Assembly: GCA_007693435.1 (NCBI GenBank)
Contig: REDO01000059.1
Coordinates: 1-38,343, forward strand
DNA: 38,343 nucleotides
Origin: Salinarimonadaceae bacterium
Lineage (GTDB): Bacteria > Pseudomonadota > Alphaproteobacteria > Rhizobiales > Beijerinckiaceae
Direction: 5' to 3'
The notes under the pieces were generated by a model. The model was not told the origin of the DNA and did not search any database. It saw only the letters and a program-made list of their open reading frames with translations. Below, piece after piece: positions 25,642 to 33,760 of the stretch (positions are counted from its first letter, which is position 1; every line of letters begins with the position of its first letter). The position numbers and the translations under genes are program-made.

Positions 25642-26237
25642 TTCCAGGTCGGCTGCGGCGTGAACTTGAGATAGCCGATATTGACGCCCAGCCGCGCGCC
25701 GACGCCCGAACGGATCGGCACCACGATGATATTGTTCGCGGTGAGCGCAGTCATCCCGAAACCGCCGACCAGATAGGCCGATCCGTCCATGCCGCCGAAG
25801 CGCTGGTACATCGCGTCCGTCGAGGGCAGGTGGTAGACGAGCATCATCGTGCGCGCGCCGTCTCCGCCGAAATCGATGCCGATGGTCGGTCCCTGCCAGA
25901 AGACCCGCTGGTTGCCGGCGTTGCGCGTATAGAGAACGCCCTCGCCGTATCGCAGGCCGCCGATGAAGGCGCCGCTCGCCTCCTGCCCGAGGATGTAGCC
26001 GTTAGGCTCGCCCCAGCGCTTGAAGGCCTCCTGCACCGTGAGCGCCAGACCGCGCGAGATCGAGCCGAACAGGGCGTGACCCTGGTCGATGATCTCTTCG
26101 ACGCGGAAGGTCTCCGGCTGTTGCTGCTGCGCCTGCGCGGGCGAGACCGCGACGAAGACGACCGATACGGCGATGGCGGCCGCGAACGCGCGCAGCGCGG
26201 CGGCCTTGAGGTATTTTCCGATGCCAGAGATGCGCAT
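25632..26237 (-). CDS. eipA: DUF1134 envelope integrity protein EipA
   Basis: EipA was described in Brucella abortus as a periplasmic beta-barrel protein needed for envelope stress resistance and activated by CtrA. The 201-residue product here has a signal peptide ending at AQA near residue 37. A DUF1134 domain follows, with FRVEEIIDQGHALFGSISRGLA, the GEPNGYILGQEASGAFIGGLRYGEG region, and GPTIGIDFGGDGAR with a Gly-rich end (cited in parts). The ATG at 26237 has TGGAG at good spacing. Longer starts up to 26579 read into the divergent gene. It probably shares a transcript with the coiled-coil gene downstream. Confidence 0.9.
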   Translation of the reverse strand: MRISGIGKYLKAAALRAFAAAIAVSVVFVAVSPAQAQQQQPETFRVEEIIDQGHALFGSISRGLALTVQEAFKRWGEPNGYILGQEASGAFIGGLRYGEGVLYTRNAGNQRVFWQGPTIGIDFGGDGARTMMLVYHLPSTDAMYQRFGGMDGSAYLVGGFGMTALTANNIIVVPIRSGVGARLGVNIGYLKFTPQPTWNPF

Positions 26238-26395
26238 GCCCAGTCTCCAGATTTCGCAGCCGGCGTTTCGCGGGTTGCGTAAAATTCTACCGAACATATG
26301 AACCGCGACTTCAACGGTCCCTGCTACGGATTGGTTCAATCCCCGCTTCTCCGGGGCGATTCGACTCGATTCGAATTGAGCATCAATCTCGAAGG

Positions 26396-26410
26396 GTAAC
26401 ATGTCGTTAA
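26396..26410. promoter_or_regulatory. CtrA-like site GTAA-N7-TTAA
   Basis: GTAA (26396-26399) and TTAA (26407-26410) are 7 bases apart, one mismatch from the CtrA box TTAA-N7-TTAA. The site spans the start codon of the YHS-like gene and lies 159 bases upstream of eipA. The remaining 26238-26400 spacer also holds a possible eipA promoter (TTGAAG-N19-TAGAAT) and a CCCCG/CGGGG hairpin. Confidence 0.35.
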
Positions 26411-26937
26411 CGAGACTGATCCCGTCCCGCCTCCTAGTCGCGGTCGCACTCGGCGTCGCGTCTGCCATGCCCGTCGCCGCAGCCTCAGAGGCCGATGTCG
26501 AGGGTCTGCGCCGCGTCGCGCTCCTGCCGCCGATCGTCGGGGCGGCGCAGCAGGCCCGCCCGCACGGATGGTCGGGCATAGCGCTCGAAGGCTACGATCC
26601 CGTCAGCTATTTCCTGGATGCCGGTCCGCGTCCGGGCGCGGCCGCCCACGAGGTCGTCTGGAACGGGGTCGCCTGGCGGTTCTCCAGCGCGGCCAACCGC
26701 GCGGCCTTCGTTTCCCGTCCGGAAGCCTACGCGCCGCGCCTCGGCGGCTTCGACGCCTTGGCCATGGCGCAGGGGCGCCTCGTGGAGGCGGCGTCGCGGT
26801 TCGCGGCGATCGTAGACAAGCGTCTCTATCTCTTCAGCTCGCGCGAGGCGCGCGACGCCTTCCTCGACAATCCGCAGGCCGTGCTGCAGGCCGAGGCCGT
26901 CTGGCGCAACGAGCGTACGCGTCTGGAGCGGCTCTGA
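26401..26937 (+). CDS. Exported YHS-like domain protein
   Basis: The 178-residue product has a signal peptide (MSLTRLIPSRLLVAVALGVA, cleavage near AAA-SEA at about 28). The YHS-type domain follows: LEGYDPVSYF, VVWNGVAWRFSSAANRAAF, PEAYAPRLGGF and KRLYLFSSREAR. In many exported YHS proteins the third block reads GGYCA, with a cysteine; here it is GGFDA, and the mature protein has no cysteine, so metal or redox binding through it is unlikely. AAGG lies six bases before the ATG. It diverges from eipA. Confidence 0.78.
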   Translation: MSLTRLIPSRLLVAVALGVASAMPVAAASEADVEGLRRVALLPPIVGAAQQARPHGWSGIALEGYDPVSYFLDAGPRPGAAAHEVVWNGVAWRFSSAANRAAFVSRPEAYAPRLGGFDALAMAQGRLVEAASRFAAIVDKRLYLFSSREARDAFLDNPQAVLQAEAVWRNERTRLERL

Positions 26938-26947
26938 CATCGAAAAG

Positions 26948-26972
26948 GCGGCGACGGGAAGATCGTCGCCGC
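26948..26972 (+). terminator. Terminator hairpin after the YHS-like gene
   Basis: GCGGCGACG and CGTCGCCGC form a perfect 9-base-pair stem with a 7-base loop, 10 bases past the stop, preceded by an A-run and followed by ACTTCTC. It separates this gene from chpT. Confidence 0.55.
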
Positions 26973-27091
26973 ACTTCTCATTCGCCTCCGGGTCCGGTAG
27001 TGAAAACGGCGTTCCCGTGCGCTGGCGCGAATCGCGTCTTGCGGCGGGGCCCTCCGGCGCCTCCCGCGCCGCAGCCCTCGGAGAGCTCTTC

Positions 27092-27742
27092 ATGGCCAAG
27101 TTCGACCTCGATTCCCTCGATCTCGCCGCGCTGCTCTGCTCGCGCGTGTGCCACGACGTGATCAGCCCCGTGGGCGCGATCGTGAACGGCCTGGAGGTCA
27201 TGGAGGACGAGAGCGACGCTTCCATGAAGGAATTCGCGCTCGATTTGATCCGCAAGAGCGCGCGACAGGCCTCGGCCCGCCTGCAATTCGCCCGGCTGGC
27301 CTTCGGCGCCGCCGGTTCCGCCGGAGCCTCGATCGATCTCGGCGACGCCCAGAGCGTCGCGACCGGGTTCTTTCAGGACGACAAGACGAAACTTGTCTGG
27401 AACGCGCCGCGCCAGCTGCTGCCGAAGAACCGGGTGAAGCTGCTCCTCAACCTGCTGGTTCTCGCGTCCCAAGGCATACCGCGTGGCGGTGAAATAACGG
27501 CGACCGTCGAGGGCGACGAGCAGGCTTCGACCTTCGAGATCGTCGCGCGCGGCATCAACGCCCGCATCCCGCCGCACGCCGCTGCGCTTCTGGGCGGCGA
27601 ACCCGAGGGCGGGAACGTCGATGCGCACGGCATCCAGTTCTTCTACGCCGGCCTCGTCGCGCGCGCCGCAGCCATGACAGTCGATCTCGCCATCGACGGC
27701 GACGCCTTTACGATCCGGGCGCAGCCGGCGACCGCAGATTGA
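27092..27742 (+). CDS. chpT: Histidine phosphotransferase ChpT
   Basis: ChpT relays phosphate from the hybrid kinase CckA to CtrA and CpdR, controlling the alphaproteobacterial cell cycle and motility. The 216-residue product has the dimerisation/phosphotransfer helices with H21 in SRVCHDVISPVGAIVNGLE, the clear ChpT signature, and a degenerate ATPase-like C-terminal half ending with IQFFYAGLVARAA. The ATG at 27092 has GGAG eight bases before it. An upstream in-frame ATG at 27017 lacks a site and family similarity. It lies 133 bases ahead of cheA on the same strand, linking cell-cycle and chemotaxis genes. Confidence 0.9.
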   Translation: MAKFDLDSLDLAALLCSRVCHDVISPVGAIVNGLEVMEDESDASMKEFALDLIRKSARQASARLQFARLAFGAAGSAGASIDLGDAQSVATGFFQDDKTKLVWNAPRQLLPKNRVKLLLNLLVLASQGIPRGGEITATVEGDEQASTFEIVARGINARIPPHAAALLGGEPEGGNVDAHGIQFFYAGLVARAAAMTVDLAIDGDAFTIRAQPATAD

Positions 27743-27875
27743 GACGTTGTTTGCGTTTTGTTAAGTATAACTTCGGCGCGCTTTACAATTCGCTCACCTT
27801 TTCGAAACGGAACATAAAGGACTTCAGGCGACACTTGTGCTCATAAGGCTGGCCCTGCGAGAACAGAGTGACGTC

Positions 27876-30659
27876 ATGGATGACTTATTGCGTGAATTTT
27901 TGACGGAGACCGGAGAGCATCTCGATACGGTCGACGTCGAGCTTGTGCGCTTCGAGCAGGACCCCAACAACGAAACGATCCTGCGCAACATCTTCCGACT
28001 CGTCCATACGATCAAGGGAACCTGCGGCTTCCTCGGCCTTCCCCGCCTCGAGGCGCTGGCGCACGCGGCTGAAACCCTGATGGGCAAGTTCCGCGACGGC
28101 CATCCTGTCACCACCGACGCAGTGACGCTCATTCTCGCCACGCTCGACCGGATCAAGGAGATCGTCGCCGAGCTCGAGCGGACCGCCGCCGAGCCGGAAG
28201 GCGTTGATCAGGATCTGATCGGCGCGCTGGAGCGCCTGGCCGAAGCCGATCCGGAGGCGCCCGTGACGACGCAGGCGGCTCCCGAGCCCGAGCCCGAGCC
28301 CGAGGCTCCGGCCGAAAGCGAGCCCGACATCCAAATTCTGGAACGCGATCTTCTGCCCGGCGAAGTCTCGCTCGACGATCTCGAGCGCGCTTTCATGGAA
28401 GCGCCCGGCCCCGACGACGACGAGCCCGCGATCGCGGGGGATTCCCTGGCGTTTGCGCCGTCGGTCGAGGTCGAGCCCGAGGATGCCGCTCCGGTCGAGG
28501 CCGCCGCGCCGGCGCGTCCCGTTCCGCCGCAGGCCCGCGCCGAGCCTGTCAAGGAAGCCGCCAAGGAAATCGCCAAGGATTCGGGCGACGGATCATCCGC
28601 CGAGAACGCCGTTTCCAAGGTCCAGACGATCCGCGTCAATGTCGACACTCTCGAACACCTGATGACGATGGTGTCAGAGCTGGTGCTGACCCGCAACCAG
28701 CTCCTGGAGATCGCACGGCGCGAAGATGATAGCGGCTACAAGGTCCCGCTCCAGCGTCTGTCCCACGTCACGGCCGAGTTGCAGGAAGGCGTCATGAAGA
28801 CGCGGATGCAGCCCATCGGCACCGCCTGGCAGAAGCTGCCGCGCGTCATTCGCGACCTGTCCTCCGAACTCGGCAAGAAGATCGAGCTCGTGATGCAGGG
28901 CGCCGAGACCGAGCTCGACCGACAGGTGCTCGAGGTCATCAAGGACCCGCTCACCCATATGATCCGCAACTCGGCGGATCACGGCATCGAGGCTCCCGAG
29001 GCTCGCCGCGCCGCCGGCAAATCCGAGCGCGGCACGATCCGCCTGAACGCCTATCACGAAGGCGGCACGATCACCATCGAGATCACCGACGACGGCAAGG
29101 GCCTGAATTTCGCGGCGATCAGCCGCAAGATCGTCGAGCGCGGCCTGGCCACCGAGGCCGAGGTCGAGCGCATGAACGAGGCGCAGATCGCCAAGTTCAT
29201 CTTCCATCCGGGTTTCTCCACGGCGGCGCAGGTCACCTCGGTCTCCGGCCGCGGCGTGGGCATGGACGTCGTCAAGACCAATATCGAGCTCATCGGCGGC
29301 ACGGTCGAGATCAGGTCGGAGGAGGGCAAAGGCACCGCCTTCACGATCAAGATCCCGCTGACGCTGGCCATCGTCGCCGCGCTGATCGTCTCGGCGCGCA
29401 ACCAGCGCTTCGCCATCCCTCAGGTTTCGGTCCTTGAGCTCGTGCGCGTCAAGAACGGCTCCGACCACCAGATCGAGCGCATCAACGGCTCGCCGGTTCT
29501 GCGTCTGCGCGACCGGCTGCTGCCGATCGTCCCGATCTCGAAGGTTCTGGGGCTCGAGGGGGCCGACGCCGACGCCGGCGATGAAGGCTTCGTCGTGGTC
29601 AGCCAGGTCGGTCGCCAGCGTTTCGGCATTCTCGTCGACGGCGTGTTCCACACCGAGGAAATCGTGGTCAAGCCGATGGCGACCAAGCTGCGGCACATCT
29701 CCATCTTCTCGGGCAACACCATTCTCGGCGACGGCGCGGTGGTGCTGATCATTGATCCCAACGGCATCGCCAAGATGGTCGGCCAGGGCACCGCCGACAA
29801 CCAGTTCGGCGTCGAGGCGACCGAAGAGTGCGGCGAGGCCAACGACAACGAAACAACGACGCTGCTCGTGTTCCGCGGTGGCGGCGAGACGCACAAGGCC
29901 GTGCCGCTCTCCCTCGTCACGCGGCTTGAGGAGATCGACGCGACCAAGATCGAATGGGTCGGCGGCCGGCCGCTCATCCAGTATCGCGGCAAGCTCATGC
30001 CGCTCGTTCCCGCCGATCCCGCGATCACCATCCGGAGCGAGGGCATGCAGGCTCTCGTCGTCTTCTCCGACGGCGACCGGGCGATGGGCCTCGTCATCGA
30101 CGAGATCGTGGACATCATCGACGAAGCGCTCGATATCGAGCTCGTGGACGACCGTTCGGACCTGGTGGGCTCCGCCGTCATCCGCGGCCGCGCCACCGAG
30201 ATCGTCAACATCACGCATTACCTGCCCATGGCCCACGAGGACTGGATGAGCGGCGCGCCCGCCCGTTCTTCTAAGGCCACGCGCACCGTGCTGCTCGTCG
30301 ATGATTCCGCCTTTTTCCGCGAGATGTTGACCCCCGTCCTCAAGGCGGCGGGCTACCGCGTCGTCCCGGTTGCGGGAACGGAGCAGGCTCTTGCGGCGCT
30401 CTCCTCCGACCGCCGGTTCGACGTCATGATCACCGATGTCGAGATGCCGGGGCGCGACGGCTTCGAGCTGATCCGCGCGGTGCGCGCGCAGTCCCGCCTC
30501 GCGCGGCTGCCGGTGATCGCGCTGTCGTCGGGCGTCACGCCCGAGGCGCTCGAACTCGCCCGCAAGCTCGGAATTTCGGATTTCGTCGCAAAATTCGACC
30601 GCAGCGGCCTCGTCGCCGCGCTTGCTGAGACACAGGCCGAGCTCGGAGAAGCCGCATGA
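27876..30659 (+). CDS. cheA: Hybrid chemotaxis kinase CheA with C-terminal receiver
   Basis: CheA autophosphorylates in receptor arrays and passes phosphate to CheY and CheB. The 927-residue product, from the ATG at 27876, has an HPt domain (1-105) with phospho-accepting H44 in RLVHTIKG. An acidic Pro/Glu-rich linker (about 130-245) stands where P2 would be. Then come the dimerisation helices, the ATPase domain with HMIRNSADHGIE and GRGVGMDVV, two CheW-like domains in tandem, and a receiver domain with D854 in ITDVEMPGRDG. The order suits the A-W-Y-B-R clusters of Azospirillum Che1 type. No transmembrane segment is present. It overlaps cheW by 4 bases. Confidence 0.95.
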   Translation: MDDLLREFLTETGEHLDTVDVELVRFEQDPNNETILRNIFRLVHTIKGTCGFLGLPRLEALAHAAETLMGKFRDGHPVTTDAVTLILATLDRIKEIVAELERTAAEPEGVDQDLIGALERLAEADPEAPVTTQAAPEPEPEPEAPAESEPDIQILERDLLPGEVSLDDLERAFMEAPGPDDDEPAIAGDSLAFAPSVEVEPEDAAPVEAAAPARPVPPQARAEPVKEAAKEIAKDSGDGSSAENAVSKVQTIRVNVDTLEHLMTMVSELVLTRNQLLEIARREDDSGYKVPLQRLSHVTAELQEGVMKTRMQPIGTAWQKLPRVIRDLSSELGKKIELVMQGAETELDRQVLEVIKDPLTHMIRNSADHGIEAPEARRAAGKSERGTIRLNAYHEGGTITIEITDDGKGLNFAAISRKIVERGLATEAEVERMNEAQIAKFIFHPGFSTAAQVTSVSGRGVGMDVVKTNIELIGGTVEIRSEEGKGTAFTIKIPLTLAIVAALIVSARNQRFAIPQVSVLELVRVKNGSDHQIERINGSPVLRLRDRLLPIVPISKVLGLEGADADAGDEGFVVVSQVGRQRFGILVDGVFHTEEIVVKPMATKLRHISIFSGNTILGDGAVVLIIDPNGIAKMVGQGTADNQFGVEATEECGEANDNETTTLLVFRGGGETHKAVPLSLVTRLEEIDATKIEWVGGRPLIQYRGKLMPLVPADPAITIRSEGMQALVVFSDGDRAMGLVIDEIVDIIDEALDIELVDDRSDLVGSAVIRGRATEIVNITHYLPMAHEDWMSGAPARSSKATRTVLLVDDSAFFREMLTPVLKAAGYRVVPVAGTEQALAALSSDRRFDVMITDVEMPGRDGFELIRAVRAQSRLARLPVIALSSGVTPEALELARKLGISDFVAKFDRSGLVAALAETQAELGEAA

Positions 30660-31147
30660 TCGCCGCCAACACCAACAGCGCCGGGCGCGACGGGCGCGCC
30701 GTGCAGGAATACGAAGAATTCGTCACCGTCATGGTCGCGGACCAGATCTTCGGCCTGCCCATCGATCGTGTGCACGACGTCTTCATCGCGAGCTCCCTGA
30801 CCAAGGTGCCGCTCGCGCCTCGCGAAATCGTCGGCCTGCTCAACCTGCGCGGACGCGTCGTCACGGCCATGTGCCTGCGCCGCCGCCTCGGTCTGTCGGA
30901 ACGTGACGAAAACGGACAGGAAATGGCCGTCGGCCTTGAGCGCAACGGCGAGTCCTACGGCCTCCTCGTCGATTCGGTCGGCGAGGTGATGAAGCTCGGC
31001 GCAGACACGCACGAGCCGAATCCGGTCCACATGGACCAGGCATGGGTGAAGCTCTCGCGCGGCGTGCACCGGCTCGACGACAAGCTCCTGATCATTCTGG
31101 ACGTCGACGCCGTCTTGTCTTTCGACGCCGAAGCGCGCGCAGCCTGA
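30656..31147 (+). CDS. cheW: Chemotaxis coupling protein CheW
   Basis: CheW couples chemoreceptors to CheA. The 163-residue product has one CheW domain from about residue 20: FVTVMVADQIFGLPIDRVHDVF split over two strands, APREIVGLLNLRGRVV, GLLVDSVGEVM and LLIILDVDAVL. It begins at an ATGA overlap with cheA, showing translational coupling. It is single-domain with no extra module. Confidence 0.94.
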   Translation: MIAANTNSAGRDGRAVQEYEEFVTVMVADQIFGLPIDRVHDVFIASSLTKVPLAPREIVGLLNLRGRVVTAMCLRRRLGLSERDENGQEMAVGLERNGESYGLLVDSVGEVMKLGADTHEPNPVHMDQAWVKLSRGVHRLDDKLLIILDVDAVLSFDAEARAA

Positions 31148-31163
31148 GCCCGGGGAGGGCTTC

Positions 31164-31529
31164 ATGAAGAACTGTCTCATTGTCGACGATTCCGCCGTCA
31201 TCAGGAAAGTCGCCCGCCGCATTCTCGAAGGGCTTTCCTTCGAAATCACCGAAGCGGAGGACGGCGAGCAGGCGCTGCTGCGCTGCCGCGAGCAGATGCC
31301 GGACGCCGTTCTGCTCGACTGGAACATGCCCGTGATGGACGGCTTCGCCTTCCTGACGGCATTGCGGGACCTGCCCGGGGGCGACGCTCCGAAGGTCGTC
31401 TTCTGCACGACCGAGAACGATGTCGGGGCGATCGCCCGCGCCATGCGCGCCGGCGCGGATGAATACATCATGAAGCCCTTCGACAAGGAGATCATGGTGG
31501 CGAAGCTGCAGGAAGTGGGTCTCGTCTGA
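31164..31529 (+). CDS. cheY: Response regulator CheY
   Basis: CheY carries the signal from CheA to the flagellar motor or to other targets. The 121-residue product is a lone receiver domain with acidic pair D8/D9, phosphorylation site D52 (LLDWNMPVMDG), the conserved threonine near residue 82-83 and K104 in YIMKPFD. GGAGG lies six bases before the ATG, 16 bases after cheW. No CheZ or FliM is in the window. Confidence 0.94.
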   Translation: MKNCLIVDDSAVIRKVARRILEGLSFEITEAEDGEQALLRCREQMPDAVLLDWNMPVMDGFAFLTALRDLPGGDAPKVVFCTTENDVGAIARAMRAGADEYIMKPFDKEIMVAKLQEVGLV

Positions 31530-31589
31530 GGCCCGCCCCAACCGACCGGCGCCGCCTGCGCGGCTCCCCTTGCCCCAACCGGAACCCGC

Positions 31590-32840
31590 ATGACGAGCGC
31601 CCTCGCCCAGCACACTGTGACTCCGACCGCCAATCCGATGAGGATCATGGTCGTCGATGACAGCGTCGTCATTCGCGGTCTCACGGCGCGCTGGCTGGAG
31701 GAGGCCGGACATCAGGTCGTCGCGACTGCTTCGAACGGGCGCATCGCCGTTGAACAGATCGCGCGCGCCGAGCCGGAAATCGTCCTCCTCGACATCGAGA
31801 TGCCCGAGATGGACGGCATCACCGCGCTGCCGCTCCTGCTCGCCGCGCGTCCGCGCGTCTCGATCGTCGTCGTTTCGACGCTGACGCAGCGCAATGCGCA
31901 AACCTCCCTCAAATGCCTGGCGCTGGGGGCGGTAGACTACCTCGCCAAGCCCGAGAGCCATCGCGGAGTCTCGACGTCGATGACCTTCCGCCACGACCTG
32001 CTTCTCAAGATCGAGGGCCTCTCCAGCCGGCACCGGCGCGCCCAGACGGGCCTCGCCGCCTCGCAGGCGAGCGCTTCCCAGACCATGGCCGCGCCCGCTC
32101 GCGCCGCCGTCGGCGCCGCGTCGGCGCCCGCCGTCAATCGTCTGTACCGGGCCCCCGCGCCCGGCGCGATGGTTCGGTCGGCCGTTCCCGCATCGACGGC
32201 CCCTGCCGCCGCTCCGGCCTCGCCGCCGCGCCTGCGCCCGATCGCGGCCAATATCCACAGGCGTGTTCTCGTGGTCGGCGCGTCGACCGGCGGGCCTCGC
32301 GCCGTCGGCGAATTCCTCTCCGGTCTCGGTCCGGCGCTCAAGACCATGCCGATCTGCGTCGTCCAGCACATGCCGCCGATCTTCACGGCTGTTTTCGCCG
32401 AACATCTGGGCGCCCAGACCGGGCTTCAGTCCGCCGAGGGCCGCGACGGTGAGGTCCTGGAGGCCGGCCGGATCTACGTCGCGCCGGGCGGCAAGCATAT
32501 GGGGCTGCGTCGCGAAGGCGGAAACATCGTCAGGCTGCGGATCGATGACGGTCCGCCGGTGAATTTCTGCAAACCCGCCGTCGACGTCCTGTTTCACGAC
32601 GTCGCCGCGATATTCGGAGGCGCGACGCTCGCGGTCGTGCTCACCGGAATGGGGGCCGACGGCACGCACGGCGCGCGCGCCATCGGCGAGGCGGGCGGCG
32701 CGATCCTCGTTCAGGACGAGGCGACGAGCACGGTCTGGGGGATGCCCGGATCGATCGCGAAAGCTGGTCTCGCGCACGAAATACTGCCGCTGCAGGCGCT
32801 AGCCCCGGCGGCCAAGAAGTATATGGGCGGGGGCCGTTGA
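31590..32840 (+). CDS. cheB: Chemotaxis methylesterase CheB
   Basis: CheB removes methyl groups from, and deamidates, chemoreceptors when phosphorylated. The 416-residue product has a receiver domain (17-140) with D68 in LLDIEMPEMDG. An Ala/Pro-rich linker (about 150-222) follows, then the esterase domain with the triad S232 (GASTGG), H260 (VVQHMP) and D357 (TGMGADG). The first 16 residues extend beyond most CheB proteins; a start at the internal MRIMVVDDS is possible. It shares the A of its TGA with the cheR ATG. Confidence 0.95.
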   Translation: MTSALAQHTVTPTANPMRIMVVDDSVVIRGLTARWLEEAGHQVVATASNGRIAVEQIARAEPEIVLLDIEMPEMDGITALPLLLAARPRVSIVVVSTLTQRNAQTSLKCLALGAVDYLAKPESHRGVSTSMTFRHDLLLKIEGLSSRHRRAQTGLAASQASASQTMAAPARAAVGAASAPAVNRLYRAPAPGAMVRSAVPASTAPAAAPASPPRLRPIAANIHRRVLVVGASTGGPRAVGEFLSGLGPALKTMPICVVQHMPPIFTAVFAEHLGAQTGLQSAEGRDGEVLEAGRIYVAPGGKHMGLRREGGNIVRLRIDDGPPVNFCKPAVDVLFHDVAAIFGGATLAVVLTGMGADGTHGARAIGEAGGAILVQDEATSTVWGMPGSIAKAGLAHEILPLQALAPAAKKYMGGGR

Positions 32841-33706
32841 TGCTCGACTCGGATTTTGAATTCCTGCGCTCCTATCTCAAGGACCGCTCCGGCCTCGCCC
32901 TCGCTCCGGAGAAGCGCTATCTCGTCGACAGCCGGTTGAGCCCGATCTGCCGCCGCCTCGGTTTCGAAGGCGTCACCGAGCTTGTGTCGAAGCTGCGCGC
33001 CTCGCGCGACGTCACGCTGGAGAAGGCGGTCGTCGAGGCGATGACGACGAACGAGACCTTCTTCTTTCGCGACAAGACGCCCTTCACGCTTTTCAGCGAC
33101 GTGATTCTCCCGCAGATGCTCTCCGCGCGCGCCGCAAAGCGTAAACTTCGCATCTGGTGCGCCGCCGCCTCCACCGGGCAGGAGCCCTATTCGCTGGCGA
33201 TGATACTCGACGAGGCGCGCGGGCGCCTGTCGGGATGGCAGATCGAGATCATCGCGACCGACATCTCCACCGAAGTGCTCGAAAAGGCGCAGGCGGGCGT
33301 CTACACCCAGTTCGAGGTGCAGCGCGGCCTTCCGATCCAGATGCTGTTGAAATATTTCGAGCAGAAGGGAGAGAGCTGGCATATCTCTCCCAAGATCAAG
33401 TCGATGGTGAATTTTCGCCAGCTCAACCTGATCAAGGACTTCGCCAGCCTCGGCCAATTCGACGTCATCTATTGCCGCAACGTCCTGATCTATTTCGACC
33501 AGCCGACGAAGGAGGACGTGCTCCGCCGCCTTTCCGCCTCGCTCTCGGCGGACGGCTTGTTGCTTCTGGGCGCCGCCGAAACGGTGATCGGCCTCACGGA
33601 CGCCCTCACGCCGCATGCGCAGCAACGCGGCCTCTACGTGCCCAACAAGCACACCGCTCAGGCTGCGCGTTCGTCCATCCCGATGCGGGTCGCAGCGCGC
33701 GCGTGA
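32840..33706 (+). CDS. cheR: Chemotaxis methyltransferase CheR
   Basis: CheR methylates glutamates of chemoreceptors with SAM. The 288-residue product has the N-terminal helical domain with TTNETFFFRD, SAM motif I in WCAAASTGQEPYSLAM, TDISTEVLEKAQ, and FDVIYCRNVLIYFD. The start is the ATG in a TGATG overlap with cheB; a TTG one codon earlier is also open but less likely. It ends the chemotaxis operon. No receptor gene lies nearby, so the substrates are encoded elsewhere. Confidence 0.95.
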   Translation: MLDSDFEFLRSYLKDRSGLALAPEKRYLVDSRLSPICRRLGFEGVTELVSKLRASRDVTLEKAVVEAMTTNETFFFRDKTPFTLFSDVILPQMLSARAAKRKLRIWCAAASTGQEPYSLAMILDEARGRLSGWQIEIIATDISTEVLEKAQAGVYTQFEVQRGLPIQMLLKYFEQKGESWHISPKIKSMVNFRQLNLIKDFASLGQFDVIYCRNVLIYFDQPTKEDVLRRLSASLSADGLLLLGAAETVIGLTDALTPHAQQRGLYVPNKHTAQAARSSIPMRVAARA

Positions 33707-33745
33707 GCGAGAACGGCGCGCCGCTCGTGTCGCGCCCCGGCCTTC

Positions 33746-33760
33746 GACCGCGCGCCGGTC
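33746..33760. terminator. Small hairpin between cheR and lepA
   Basis: GACCG-CGCGC-CGGTC, a 5-base-pair stem with 5-base loop, abuts the lepA stop in the 54-base convergent gap and could serve both strands. No T-run is present. Confidence 0.35.

Noticed and set aside
26238-26579. N-terminal extension of eipA into the divergent YHS-like gene
   Set aside because: A clear signal peptide and ribosome binding site place the start at 26237.
27808-27840. GGAAC upstream of cheA
   Set aside because: No CGTT-like element follows at 16-17 bases, so it is not an EcfG promoter.
28674-30236. 520-codon minus-strand frame opposite cheA
   Set aside because: Antisense shadow of cheA with a composition dominated by Asp, His and Arg.
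31092-32777. 561-codon minus-strand frame opposite cheY and cheB
   Set aside because: Shadow crossing two well-identified genes; no family similarity.
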